Part shown: positions 1-8,749 of the stretch, in pieces
Layout of the letters: the number at the start of each line of letters is the position of its first letter
Position numbering within the stretch: the first letter of the stretch is position 1
The notes under the pieces: generated by a model
Databases searched by the model: none
The model's input: only the letters and a program-made list of their open reading frames with translations
What the model was told of the DNA's origin: nothing
Source of the DNA: Maribacter forsetii DSM 18668
GTDB taxonomy: Bacteria; Bacteroidota; Bacteroidia; Flavobacteriales; Flavobacteriaceae
Direction of reading: 5' to 3'
Length of the DNA: 64,000 nt
NCBI RefSeq assembly: GCF_000744105.1
Contig: NZ_JQLH01000001.1
Coordinates: 248,001-312,000, forward strand
Position numbers and translations under genes: made by a program

Positions 1-581
1 CTTTCGTTCAATTCTTGTAATGCCTTTATCGATTTGTCAAAAACTCCGTCTCCTCTTTGCTTATCCGTTTTTCCACGGGTATAGTGTGGCATTGAAGAAA
101 TAACATGGACGTTGTGTTTTTTAAAGAAATCCGGTAGGTGATAGTATTTCTTATTTGCTCTTATTATCGTCAAGTTAGAACGAACTATAAAATCTTTGAT
201 TCCGGCTTTGGCAGCTTCTTCTACAAACCATTCAAAATCAGGATTCATTTCTGGTGCACCACCGGTTAAATCTAAGGTATGCGCACCTGTATTTTTAATC
301 ACCTCTAAACATTGCTGCATAGTTTCACGGGTCATAATCTCTTTACGATCAGGACCAGCATCTACGTGGCAATGCTCACAAACCTGATTACACATGTAAC
401 CTACGTTAATTTGTAAGATTTCCAGCTTTTTTGGGCGTAAAGGAAAATGCCCTATGTCTGCAATTTTATCTTTAAAATAAGGAAGCTCGCCATCAGCAAA
501 TATGCCTCCGTTCAATATTTCTAACTGCTTGTTGGAAACCGCTAAATCGTTCCCTTTCGCTTTTAATGATTTTGTAGCCAT
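1..581 (-). CDS. arsS: Arsenosugar biosynthesis radical SAM protein ArsS (C-terminus beyond window)
   Basis: The reading frame opens at an ATG at 581 and stays open to the left edge, giving the first 193 residues. Residues 64-71 carry the radical SAM cluster motif C-x3-C-x2-C (CNQVCEHC), followed directly by HVDAGPDR. That combination is the hallmark of the ArsS/DUF3641 family, which is thought to use S-adenosylmethionine to build the deoxyadenosyl (ribosyl) moiety of arsenosugars from methylated arsenic. A LDLTGGAPEMNP stretch matches the SAM-binding region. It is the last gene in view of a minus-strand operon and lies 136 bp beyond the phosphoesterase/AhpD gene. The C-terminal DUF3641 region is outside the window. 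Family assignment is firm; the exact substrate is inferred from family knowledge. Confidence 0.9.
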   Translation of the reverse strand, partial: MATKSLKAKGNDLAVSNKQLEILNGGIFADGELPYFKDKIADIGHFPLRPKKLEILQINVGYMCNQVCEHCHVDAGPDRKEIMTRETMQQCLEVIKNTGAHTLDLTGGAPEMNPDFEWFVEEAAKAGIKDFIVRSNLTIIRANKKYYHLPDFFKKHNVHVISSMPHYTRGKTDKQRGDGVFDKSIKALQELNE

Positions 582-590
582 TCTTTTTTT

Positions 591-622
591 GTTGATGGTT
601 GATGGTTGTCAGTTGTTCGTTA
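591..622 (+). repeat. Heptad repeat array, GTTGNNN type
   Basis: Four and a half consecutive 7-bp units (GTTGATG, GTTGATG, GTTGTCA, GTTGTTC, GTTA) lie between the arsS start and the end of the upstream gene. The phase is strict and the first three or four bases of each unit are constant. Similar arrays occur at 3263, 21571, 30808 and 63928. Confidence 0.8.
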
Positions 623-717
623 ATTTTTATCACGAGCGTTAAACAATTCAACCTATTTAAATTTCTTTTTTAGTAGATAGCAATTCTATTTATTCCCCCT
701 TTGGGGGTTAGGGGGCA

Positions 718-1902
718 TTACATTGACAATTTATTGTACTTATTCATCATTTGTACACCATGAACCAATGTTGCACCGCTTTCTATGGCAGCACCTACAT
801 GAACGGCTTCCATCATTTCTTCTTTCGTAATTCCTTTTTGCAAACCGTCTTTGGTATACGCATCTATGCAATACGGACACTTTACTACATGAGACACTGC
901 TAACGCAATTAGAGATTTTTCTCTAGCGCTTAGTGCGCCTTCTTCGAAAACTTTACCATAATAATCAAAAAATTTAGTTCCAAGCTCTTCACTCCACTCT
1001 GTAATTTTTCCGAATTTTCTTAAATCTGCTGGATCGTAGTACGTATTTGCCATCTTTTTTTGTTTTTTAGGTTTTATTGAATCTTTTTGTTCTTGGTTAA
1101 AATGAATCGGAATTCCCTGTCCCATTTTTTCCAGTTCGGGAAGTATTTCCATATTGTCCCAAATGCCAGAGGTAAGTGTATCGCCGTAGGCTTCTGGTAA
1201 ATGGTTTTTATACATTAATTTCTGCGCGGTTTCAGCCTCATATTCAAAAGAGTGATGGGCGTAAGTAACTTCACCACCCTCAATATTCAAGATCATATAC
1301 CATACGCGAGTAGTGCCATCATTTGCCGGCATACCTATTACACCAGGGTTCAGCCATACCTTCTCTTTTATGGTTTGATGAAATGGCAAGCCACAATGCC
1401 CCGCAACAATGATATCACTTTTAGTCTCTTGAAAACAACCTTCTTTACTTTCTGTAGCGTTTGATTTAAATACAAATTCTGATGTATTACCATAGTTGCC
1501 ATGAACTACCGTTACTTTTTTGTTCCCATAATCAAAACTTAAGTATTCTGGAATTTGCTTCATCCAATCTAAAGATTGTTGTGATAAATGCCCTTTAGTA
1601 TAGGGAAACCACATTTTTGAGAAATCGTCACAACGGCTACCACTTTTAAAATCGCACCCACAATCTTCGCTATCATTGGCAAGTTGTAATTCTACATTAC
1701 CAGCAATAGTAAGTGCACCCCATTTTTGAAATAGCTGTACCGTTTCTTCAGGTTGTGCGCAGTAACCGGTAAGATCTCCTGTACTTATACAATTCTCTGG
1801 TCTAATTCCTGCTTCTTCAGAAATGGAAATCAATTTCTCCAAAGCCTGAAGGTTACTATACACTCCTCCAAAAAGCAATAGCTTTCCAGATTTTGTGCCC
1901 AT
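718..1902 (-). CDS. Metallophosphoesterase-like / AhpD-like fusion protein, arsenosugar-associated
   Basis: A 394-residue protein made of two modules. Residues 1-270 have a calcineurin-type phosphoesterase layout, but key metal ligands are changed: the usual DxH box reads GGVYSN (12-17), the GNH box reads GNVE, and the final GHTH reads GHCG. A cysteine-rich patch (CGC then SGSRC) follows the GNVE box. From residue 284 (nucleotide 1053) begins a carboxymuconolactone-decarboxylase/AhpD-like domain starting MANTYYDP with a CPYC redox pair. This matches the arsenosugar-biosynthesis-associated peroxidase-like family. I chose ATG 1902, 5 bp after the symporter stop, because it best fits the phosphoesterase N-terminus; ATG 1923 or 1965 would overlap the symporter gene. 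The catalytic role is unproven. Confidence 0.82.
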   Translation of the reverse strand: MGTKSGKLLLFGGVYSNLQALEKLISISEEAGIRPENCISTGDLTGYCAQPEETVQLFQKWGALTIAGNVELQLANDSEDCGCDFKSGSRCDDFSKMWFPYTKGHLSQQSLDWMKQIPEYLSFDYGNKKVTVVHGNYGNTSEFVFKSNATESKEGCFQETKSDIIVAGHCGLPFHQTIKEKVWLNPGVIGMPANDGTTRVWYMILNIEGGEVTYAHHSFEYEAETAQKLMYKNHLPEAYGDTLTSGIWDNMEILPELEKMGQGIPIHFNQEQKDSIKPKKQKKMANTYYDPADLRKFGKITEWSEELGTKFFDYYGKVFEEGALSAREKSLIALAVSHVVKCPYCIDAYTKDGLQKGITKEEMMEAVHVGAAIESGATLVHGVQMMNKYNKLSM

Positions 1903-1907
1903 ATGTT

Positions 1908-3248
1908 TTATTTCTTTATCCATGTAGGTATCATATAAACGAATAGGCAACATAAAATGCCCCAAAAATTAATCCATAATAAATTGGCATACTTGCCAGT
2001 GGTAAATATTAAGCTATCTGGAAACCAATTGAAAATCAATAAAAAACCGAATAACAATCCACAGAAAACACTTAAATGAAAACTGATTTTAGGAGCACTA
2101 CCTTTCCAAAATAAAAAAACGGGGGTTAAACCGATGACCATAGTTCCGCTAATGGTGGTGGCAGATAATATTTCAGCATCTAAAAAGACCGGAACCGTAC
2201 CCAAAACCGCAACAGCTACCATAGACCACCGACCGAATTTAACCGTGTTTCCAAGGTTTAGGTCAAGAGCCAATAATTTGGAAAATGATGAAAATGTAGA
2301 ATCTAATGTGGATGCTGCGGATGTGATCATGATGAAGTTGATGACCAGTAAAATCATTGTTCCAAAAGCCTTACCAACTTGAACAGCCGCTTGACCTTGC
2401 ATACCTTGAGATTGGGCATAAACACCTATAATGCTGAATAGAACAATGCAAATAGCTCCAAGTACACTTGCCCATAAAAAGCTTTTCAATGTTACTTTCG
2501 GACTACTAATAAAACCTCTATCTGTTAATACAGGATCATGAAAGGGATAACTGAAAGATTGTAGCAAGGCAGCAAACAATAAATTTAGTCCAGTTTCAAA
2601 AGACCAAACCCCAGAATTAAGTACTTCTGTAGTATCTATTGCATTGTCATTTCCAAAAATAGTGAACAATATTACCGCTAATAACACTGAAAAAAGTCCC
2701 ATTTGGACAACATCGGTAAAAATAGAGCTGCTCATACCACCTTTCAATACATAGGACAAAGTTAGTGCCGTAAATATTAAAATGGACCAATAGTATGAGC
2801 TCGTACCCATATCACCAAAGTAAGAACCAATAACCATAGTGTTGCTCCATACTTCATTGAACAAACGAAATGCAATAAGAATGGAAAAAACAGTTACCGC
2901 AGTTTTGCCAAATTTAGAGGATAAAAAATCATGTATGCTAGTATACTTACCATGCAGCCTCATTTTATAAATGACGATACCTGCCACGGCAAATGATAAA
3001 TAATAGCCTGCATAGGCTACACCACCAACAATACCGAAATCCAATCCTAAATTTGCGGCATTGGTTATACTCTTGGCGAATATCCAAGAAATGATCAAAC
3101 TACCCATTAGCATAAATGTGTTGGGTGCTTTCTTCTTTTGAACGGCTTTAAAAAACTGATTGGTATCTTTTGCCCATGGAGAAAGAAAGAACAGCATCAA
3201 ACTAGATGTGATCACCAATCCCCATTGCCAAATTTGTACCTCAGTCAT
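1908..3248 (-). CDS. Sodium:solute symporter (SSS family)
   Basis: A 446-residue polytopic inner-membrane protein with about 12-13 hydrophobic helices and the features of the SSS/SLC5 family (residues around LKGGMSSSIFTDVVQMG and the later SAASTLDSTFSS segment). It would drive uptake of a small solute with sodium. It sits between the SusD gene (40 bp upstream) and the phosphoesterase/AhpD fusion (5 bp downstream) in one minus-strand operon, which suggests it imports whatever SusCD brings into the periplasm. The substrate cannot be read from sequence; a nucleoside, sugar or organoarsenical would fit the locus. Confidence 0.88.
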   Translation of the reverse strand: MTEVQIWQWGLVITSSLMLFFLSPWAKDTNQFFKAVQKKKAPNTFMLMGSLIISWIFAKSITNAANLGLDFGIVGGVAYAGYYLSFAVAGIVIYKMRLHGKYTSIHDFLSSKFGKTAVTVFSILIAFRLFNEVWSNTMVIGSYFGDMGTSSYYWSILIFTALTLSYVLKGGMSSSIFTDVVQMGLFSVLLAVILFTIFGNDNAIDTTEVLNSGVWSFETGLNLLFAALLQSFSYPFHDPVLTDRGFISSPKVTLKSFLWASVLGAICIVLFSIIGVYAQSQGMQGQAAVQVGKAFGTMILLVINFIMITSAASTLDSTFSSFSKLLALDLNLGNTVKFGRWSMVAVAVLGTVPVFLDAEILSATTISGTMVIGLTPVFLFWKGSAPKISFHLSVFCGLLFGFLLIFNWFPDSLIFTTGKYANLLWINFWGILCCLFVYMIPTWIKK

Positions 3249-3262
3249 AAATTTATTTTTTT

Positions 3263-3290
3263 CCTAACTCCTAACTCCTAACTCCTAACT
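3263..3290 (-). repeat. Perfect 4 x 7-bp tandem repeat
   Basis: Four perfect copies of CCTAACT on the plus strand (AGTTAGG on the coding strand) span the gap between the SusD and symporter genes. The last copy overlaps the SusD stop codon (TAG, 3289-3291). Perfect identity suggests recent slippage. It shares period 7 and GT-initial units with four other arrays in the window. Confidence 0.9.
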
Positions 3291-4716
3291 ATTGCTCATC
3301 CCACCAAACTGCAACATTAATACTATTGCCTTCCGTGTTATTTGAAGCTGCGGTATAATTGGCATTATTTAAAGCTTCTTCCTCAGCAGGGTAAGGCATG
3401 CGTATGGGAATCAAATCATTGTTCAAACTAGCAGAAATTGTTTTCAATTGCGGAAAACCTGTCCTTCTATATTCTACCCAACCTTCATAACCGTTTATGC
3501 TATTTGCAATCCATTTTTGAGTAATGATATTCTCTAAAGGGTCGCCATTATTTAACGCTGCGTCAACAGATAAATAATCTTCAGGAAGCTCCACTTGCCA
3601 GTATTCAAAAGCTTGAGTTACCCCCGTATTGTAAAGGGGTTCCGTGTCGGCGGAAATAAGCCCTTGTTGTGCAGCTTCAGCTAATAGAAAGTGAGTTTCC
3701 ATGCTGGACATAAAATTAGCATCTAAAAGCCCTGTATTCTCTCTGAAAATAGTACCCAATAAAGAGTAATCAGCTAACGATACTCCGGCAGAGGCATCGA
3801 TTCCATTTAATAGTCCGTTATAACCGCCATCTGTACTATTGGCAAAAGGTTGGTATAAGCGTGCAATTCGTGGATCGTTTAAGTTGGTTAGAATTTCATC
3901 CATCGTTTCAGAAAGCACATAATTATTAAAATCGCCGACCCTAAGTTGTGCCAACCTAAAACTATTTGGTTCGCCATCGGTAAAGTTGAAAATGGCATTT
4001 GCGCTATTATCATCTATAAAATTGCCTTCTGCGACAATTGCTTGTAGTTGTGAGGCCACATCTATTTTGCTTGAAACTCGCATTAGATATTTAATTTTCA
4101 AGGAATTTGCAAAACGTATCCATCCGTCTAAATCACCATTAAAGAGAATGTCTCCCTCTAAAGCTATGGTACCTGAATAATTCTGAATGGCTAAAATTCC
4201 CTTATCAAGATTATCAAATATTCCTCCTTCATCCATATAAATTGACTCCTGAGTGTCATAGGACGGAGTAACAGTTTCTGTATCTCCTTGAAATGCTTCT
4301 GAATACGGGACATCACCGAATAAATCTGTTAAACCAGCTGCCATATACGCTTTCATAATTCTTGCTGGCCCTTCATACACAGCATACGCCGCATTCTCTT
4401 GAGACAAATTCAATATAATTTCATTGTCTCGTAAATTCTGATAGAATATAGGCCATGGGTTTCCACCTAATTGCGGAGATTTTAAATCATGACGGTCAAA
4501 TAAGTTAAAGTCTAGAGCGGTACTATATTGGCCCAACAGATTACCTGCAGTAAAACCTTCATATGACATTTGCTCCCCATAGTCATAAATTACCTGTCTT
4601 AACAAAAGACTAGGTTGTACGGTAACGGGATCGTTGGTGTTTGTATTAATTTCTTCAAAGTCTTTTGTGCAGCCAATGACCAACAATAAGACTAGAATGC
4701 TATATATATGTTTCAT
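3289..4716 (-). CDS. SusD/RagB-family outer-membrane lipoprotein
   Basis: A 475-residue surface lipoprotein. A signal peptide ends in the lipobox VIGC, so Cys16 would be acylated. The body matches the SusD-like-2 type, with NTNTNDP after the lipobox, an LTDLFGDVPYSEAF segment and a C-terminal NGYEGWVEYRRTGFP segment typical of the family. SusD proteins cap a SusC barrel and bind the ligand for TonB-dependent uptake. It starts 10 bp after the SusC gene. Such pairs usually serve glycan uptake, but here they are embedded among arsenosugar genes and no glycoside hydrolase is nearby, so a small ligand is plausible (inference). Confidence 0.92.
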   Translation of the reverse strand: MKHIYSILVLLLVIGCTKDFEEINTNTNDPVTVQPSLLLRQVIYDYGEQMSYEGFTAGNLLGQYSTALDFNLFDRHDLKSPQLGGNPWPIFYQNLRDNEIILNLSQENAAYAVYEGPARIMKAYMAAGLTDLFGDVPYSEAFQGDTETVTPSYDTQESIYMDEGGIFDNLDKGILAIQNYSGTIALEGDILFNGDLDGWIRFANSLKIKYLMRVSSKIDVASQLQAIVAEGNFIDDNSANAIFNFTDGEPNSFRLAQLRVGDFNNYVLSETMDEILTNLNDPRIARLYQPFANSTDGGYNGLLNGIDASAGVSLADYSLLGTIFRENTGLLDANFMSSMETHFLLAEAAQQGLISADTEPLYNTGVTQAFEYWQVELPEDYLSVDAALNNGDPLENIITQKWIANSINGYEGWVEYRRTGFPQLKTISASLNNDLIPIRMPYPAEEEALNNANYTAASNNTEGNSINVAVWWDEQ

Positions 4717-4726
4717 TTTCTTTTTC

Positions 4727-7700
4727 TTAAAAATTAAATCCGGCTTTAAAACCTATGCTTCTTGTGGTGGCGTATGACATATCTTCAACACCGCTGATAA
4801 ATCCCTGCCCTTGTACAGCTAATTGTTCTGGGTCAAAATGCGGATTCTCTGTTATAGCAAATAGGTTCTTTCCTATTAATGATAAACTCAACGTAGCATC
4901 TTGGTTGAACAGGCTAAGATTGTTAAACGTATAACCAATAGATAGTTGGCGTAGCTTTAAAAAGGATGCATCATACGTATTGTTCTCTTCATGGTTTCGA
5001 TCATAAAATTGCCTGTAATAACTTTCTGCCGTTACTGCAACGGTATTTTGTGTATACACCGGATTATCTGCAGTACCAGTATTTACAACTCCTTCGGGTA
5101 CAATACCTGCCTCAGGTCTGTCTGCTGTTTCTGCTAGCTGACCACCAACGTTACCCAATGCCCTTGTTCTAGATACAATGATTCCGCCTTGTCGCCAATC
5201 GAAAAGGAATCCCATATTCCAGTTTTTATAATTGAATTGGTTATTGAAGCCGAGCATAAAATCAGGATTGTAATTCCCTAATTTTTGCAGTTCATTGTCC
5301 GGTATATATCTACCCTCATCGGTTAAAATGAAATCTCCATTTTCATTTTTTAAGTATCCGGTTCCATATAGATCACCTACGCGACCACCTTCTTCTGCCT
5401 GTAAAAATACCGTTTGGTTTTGACTGTTGTAAATTCTGGAGTATGCCAATGTCAATCGACCTTCATCTTGTGGTAAGCTTTCTACAGTAGACCTATTTGT
5501 ACTAAAATTTAAGGTGCTGTTCCATTTAAAATCTTGACTTATAACCGGTGATATACCCAAAATAATCTCTACACCTTTAGAACGAACTTCACCACCATTA
5601 ACTACTTGTTGTGTATACCCGGAAGATATACCTATAGGTAATGAAATAATTTGATCTTTGGTCAATGCGTTATAGTAAGAAACATCTAATCTTAATTGGT
5701 CTCCAAACAAACGTACATCTGCACCTACTTCAAATGAAGAGGTTAATTCTGGTTGAAGATTTGCGTTTGCTATAGTGTTTGAGTTACTGAAAGTTGGTTG
5801 CCCATTAAAAGGAGTTTGTGCTACAAAAGCACTTGTAGTTTGGTAGGGATCAGTGTCATTACCTACTTGTGCCCAACTTGCCCTTAGTTTTGCAAATGAA
5901 ACGGCCTTAGGTAAATCAACCACTTGCGATAATATAAAACTACTGGATGCAGATGGATAAAAGAATGACGTATTATCTACGGAAAACGGAGTAGCCAATG
6001 CACTAGACCAATCGTTTCTTCCTGTAACATCCAAGAAAAGGAAGTCTTTGTATCCAAATTTTGCCAAGCCGTAAAAACTGTTGATTCGCTTATTAGATTC
6101 AAATTCGAAAACTTCAATTGGTGAAGCTGCATTAGATAACCTAAAAATACCCGGTTGCGCCAAACTCGTGGTTTGCGCTTGTGAGGTAAATGCTTTTTGG
6201 TCTAATCTGTTTCCGCCTAAAGAAACATCTACACTTAAATCATTGAATTGATTGGTATAATTTAATAAGAAATCAGTGTTTATTTCCCTAAAAAATACAT
6301 CATGCTCGGCATAACCACCATTTACAAATCGATTAGAACTATAGGCTCTGCGCAGTTGGCGTAATTCACTTGAATAATCCATCCCCGATCTAACTGTTGC
6401 CGTTAAATGATCTGTAATGTCATAGCTAGCTGAAATATTTCCGAATACCCTGTCCCTATTAAAGGAGTTTCTATTTTCATTAAGAATGAAATACGGATTA
6501 TCAAAAAACGTATAATTATAAGAATACTGTTGTAAGCCCTCTAAACCTGGTTGCCAATAGTTTTTTAAGTTTTCAATATTTAATGACCTTGGTCCCCAAG
6601 CTACCAAAGAGTAATTGGCATTTTCAGATCCATAACCATTAGAAGGTCTGTTGTCGCTACTAGAATTAATATAACTGATAGAGGAATTTATACGCAGTTT
6701 ATCAATAGGTTCAAAATTTAGTCTTGTACCTATAGTTTGGCGGTCAAGATTTACTCCTGGAATAATAGATTCGCTTCGTAAATCTGTAAAGGAGAGACGG
6801 TAATTACCTGTATCAAATCCGTTAGATATTGCAATGTTATTAATCAATGTAGTACCCGTTTCGTAGAAATTCTTAAGGTTATTAGGATTCGATTTAAATT
6901 CTGTGGGGGTAATGGCTATACCGTTATAAAGAGCAGTGTCACCACCACGTACTACCGTACCATCTGGCAAGGTAACCGGACTATCATACTGAGGAATTAA
7001 GTTACCAACATCTAAACGTGGTCCCCAACTATAGGTAATCAAATCATTTGTTCCACCACCTAATCCGTCCACAAAAGCAAACTCACCAGAATTTCCTTGT
7101 CCGTATTCATTCTGAAAATCTGGTAGTTGAAATGCAGAATCCACAAAGAAACTAGTATTGTAGCTAACGCCTAATCCTTTTGAATTTTTTCCGCTTTTGG
7201 TTTCTATGATAATAACGCCATTAGATGCTCTTGTTCCATAAAGAGCCGCCGCACTAGGTCCTTTTAAAACCGAAACTTCTGCAATATCATCAGGATTCAC
7301 ATCCATAGCACCGTTTCCAAAATCTATTTCTTGAAATCCGGCTGCTGCCTCATTCGTAAAATTGAAGACCGAATTGTTATTGATTGGAACGCCGTCAACT
7401 ATAAACAACGGATTATTGTTAGAGAAAGAAGCTTCACCACGAATGGTAATTTTAGAGGAAGACCCTACTCCGGTAGCACCTTGGTTTATAGTAACACCAG
7501 CAAGCTTACCCGAAAGGTTGTCTAGAAAATTGACCGATTTTACCTCTGTAACTCCTTTTGCGTCTAAGCTTTGAACTACATAACCTAATTCTTTTGTTTC
7601 TCGTTTTAGACCTAAAGCCGTTAATACCACTTCATCTAAGATTTGGGAAGAATCTCCTAGAACTATATCAATTGTTCGTCTATTATTTATGGTTATTATT

Positions 7701-7930
7701 TTGGTTTCATACCCTAAAACGGAAAATTCAAGAGCACCGGAAAGATTGGGTACATCAATGATATATATGCCGTTTTCGTTAGTGGTAGTGCCGTTTAGCG
7801 TGCCAGACAAAACAATGTTGACATAAGGTATGGTGTTTCCATCGGTATCTTTTACAGTACCGGTAATTGTTTCTTGAGCATTGACCATAGTACATATAAA
7901 CAAGGTCAACACTAGTAATAAGTGTTTCAT
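4727..7930 (-). CDS. SusC/RagA-family TonB-linked outer-membrane transporter
   Basis: A 1067-residue protein with a cleavable signal peptide ending near VNAQ, a carboxypeptidase-regulatory-like domain at about residues 20-100 (GTVKDTDGNTIPYVN), a TonB plug at about 115-240 (IRGEASFSNNNPLFIVDGVPI, VLKGPSAAALYG), and a long beta-barrel ending in aromatic Phe (GFNF). The length is normal for the family. It forms the outer-membrane channel of a SusCD complex energised by TonB/ExbBD. The SusD partner lies immediately downstream. The leader between 7931 and 7983 contains a hairpin with two possible pairings. Confidence 0.95.
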   Translation of the reverse strand: MKHLLLVLTLFICTMVNAQETITGTVKDTDGNTIPYVNIVLSGTLNGTTTNENGIYIIDVPNLSGALEFSVLGYETKIITINNRRTIDIVLGDSSQILDEVVLTALGLKRETKELGYVVQSLDAKGVTEVKSVNFLDNLSGKLAGVTINQGATGVGSSSKITIRGEASFSNNNPLFIVDGVPINNNSVFNFTNEAAAGFQEIDFGNGAMDVNPDDIAEVSVLKGPSAAALYGTRASNGVIIIETKSGKNSKGLGVSYNTSFFVDSAFQLPDFQNEYGQGNSGEFAFVDGLGGGTNDLITYSWGPRLDVGNLIPQYDSPVTLPDGTVVRGGDTALYNGIAITPTEFKSNPNNLKNFYETGTTLINNIAISNGFDTGNYRLSFTDLRSESIIPGVNLDRQTIGTRLNFEPIDKLRINSSISYINSSSDNRPSNGYGSENANYSLVAWGPRSLNIENLKNYWQPGLEGLQQYSYNYTFFDNPYFILNENRNSFNRDRVFGNISASYDITDHLTATVRSGMDYSSELRQLRRAYSSNRFVNGGYAEHDVFFREINTDFLLNYTNQFNDLSVDVSLGGNRLDQKAFTSQAQTTSLAQPGIFRLSNAASPIEVFEFESNKRINSFYGLAKFGYKDFLFLDVTGRNDWSSALATPFSVDNTSFFYPSASSSFILSQVVDLPKAVSFAKLRASWAQVGNDTDPYQTTSAFVAQTPFNGQPTFSNSNTIANANLQPELTSSFEVGADVRLFGDQLRLDVSYYNALTKDQIISLPIGISSGYTQQVVNGGEVRSKGVEIILGISPVISQDFKWNSTLNFSTNRSTVESLPQDEGRLTLAYSRIYNSQNQTVFLQAEEGGRVGDLYGTGYLKNENGDFILTDEGRYIPDNELQKLGNYNPDFMLGFNNQFNYKNWNMGFLFDWRQGGIIVSRTRALGNVGGQLAETADRPEAGIVPEGVVNTGTADNPVYTQNTVAVTAESYYRQFYDRNHEENNTYDASFLKLRQLSIGYTFNNLSLFNQDATLSLSLIGKNLFAITENPHFDPEQLAVQGQGFISGVEDMSYATTRSIGFKAGFNF

Positions 7931-7950
7931 ATATAGTTTTTCGACTGGTT

Positions 7951-7997
7951 TTTCATTTATCCAACTATTGGATAAAGGGGGGTCTAGATAAATGAAA
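7951..7997 (-). promoter_or_regulatory. Candidate leader structure ahead of susC (two competing hairpins)
   Basis: TTATCCAA (7957-7964) pairs with TTGGATAA (7968-7975) across a 3-base loop. The overlapping 11-mer TTTCATTTATC (7951-7961) is also a perfect inverted match to GATAAATGAAA (7987-7997), which spans the upstream gene's stop region. The two pairings exclude each other, as in an attenuator. There is no U-run, so function is speculative. Confidence 0.4.
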
Positions 7998-8718
7998 CTA
8001 AAGGCGAGCCCTTGTTATATAGAAAACTATTTAGAAATAGACTAAAGAAGTGCTGGTTAGTGTAGTATAGACTTCTGTTTATTCGTAATAATGCTATTAT
8101 CACCAATAGCAAGGTAGTTGGCAGGTCTTTTGAGAATGATAAAATAGCTTTTAGATCTTTTTCAGTATCCAGATCCTGTAAAACGGGCAATTTCACCAAT
8201 GCTGTTGATTCTTCTTGTAGCCACATGGTAATTTTGTGGTACAAGCCAAAGCGTTGCCAAGGTAGGTTTTGAAATTCGCTTATCTCAAAATTTGATTTTT
8301 GTAAACCTAAAAGATAAAAACCGCCATCAATAGATGGTCCAATAACAGACTTGCCCTTTGCCAATTGCTTGGCGGTATGTTTAAGTTGTTGTGTTTTTAA
8401 GTGCGGAGTATCGTTCCCTATGGTAATAACACTTGTAAAACCCTTTTCAAATACTGAAGCTATGGCATTCGTGAAACGTTCGCCAAAATTGTTGCCAATT
8501 TGGTTTTCATCAGAAAAATGAAAAACAGGCAAACCTGTATTTTTTGCTTTACGAAGTGTGGCTGTGGTAAGAATGTTAAACAACTGTTCACCTTGGGCAA
8601 TACCCTTATTGGCTAAATCTTCCTTAGCGGAATTAGCAAATACCAATATAGCTGTAGCACCTAGTGAATTCAATTCAATTTTCTTTCTCGTTGTTAAACT
8701 TACGTAAAAATATAGCAA
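7984..8718 (-). CDS. DUF2064 / TIGR04282-like arsenosugar-type glycosyltransferase
   Basis: A 244-residue protein with the GT-A-like DUF2064 core: an IGNDTPHL motif where the family has a metal-binding IGSDxPxL, and GPSIDGGFYLLGL matching GPAxDGGYYLxGL. Family members cluster with arsS and are named arsenosugar biosynthesis glycosyltransferases, although the reaction is not established. The N-terminal NPxxGxxKTRL nucleotide-binding box is absent, and a hydrophobic tail of about 40 residues follows the core. The longest frame starts at TTG 8718. A later TTG is possible, so the start is uncertain. It heads the minus-strand arsenosugar/SusCD operon. Confidence 0.72.
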   Translation of the reverse strand: MLYFYVSLTTRKKIELNSLGATAILVFANSAKEDLANKGIAQGEQLFNILTTATLRKAKNTGLPVFHFSDENQIGNNFGERFTNAIASVFEKGFTSVITIGNDTPHLKTQQLKHTAKQLAKGKSVIGPSIDGGFYLLGLQKSNFEISEFQNLPWQRFGLYHKITMWLQEESTALVKLPVLQDLDTEKDLKAILSFSKDLPTTLLLVIIALLRINRSLYYTNQHFFSLFLNSFLYNKGSPLVSFI

Positions 8719-8749
8719 AGGTTTTCTAAGAATGCATAATTATAAATTT

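Noticed and set aside
196..387. 63-residue frame antisense to arsS
   Set aside because: It is the complement of strongly conserved radical SAM coding sequence and has no independent signal.
718..1053. Separate AhpD-like gene starting at MANTYYDP
   Set aside because: The upstream domain continues in the same frame with no stop, so a fusion is the simpler reading; an internal start remains possible.
3289..7930. Polysaccharide utilisation locus
   Set aside because: There is a SusCD pair but no glycoside hydrolase, polysaccharide lyase, sulfatase or hybrid two-component regulator nearby; the neighbours are arsenosugar-type genes.
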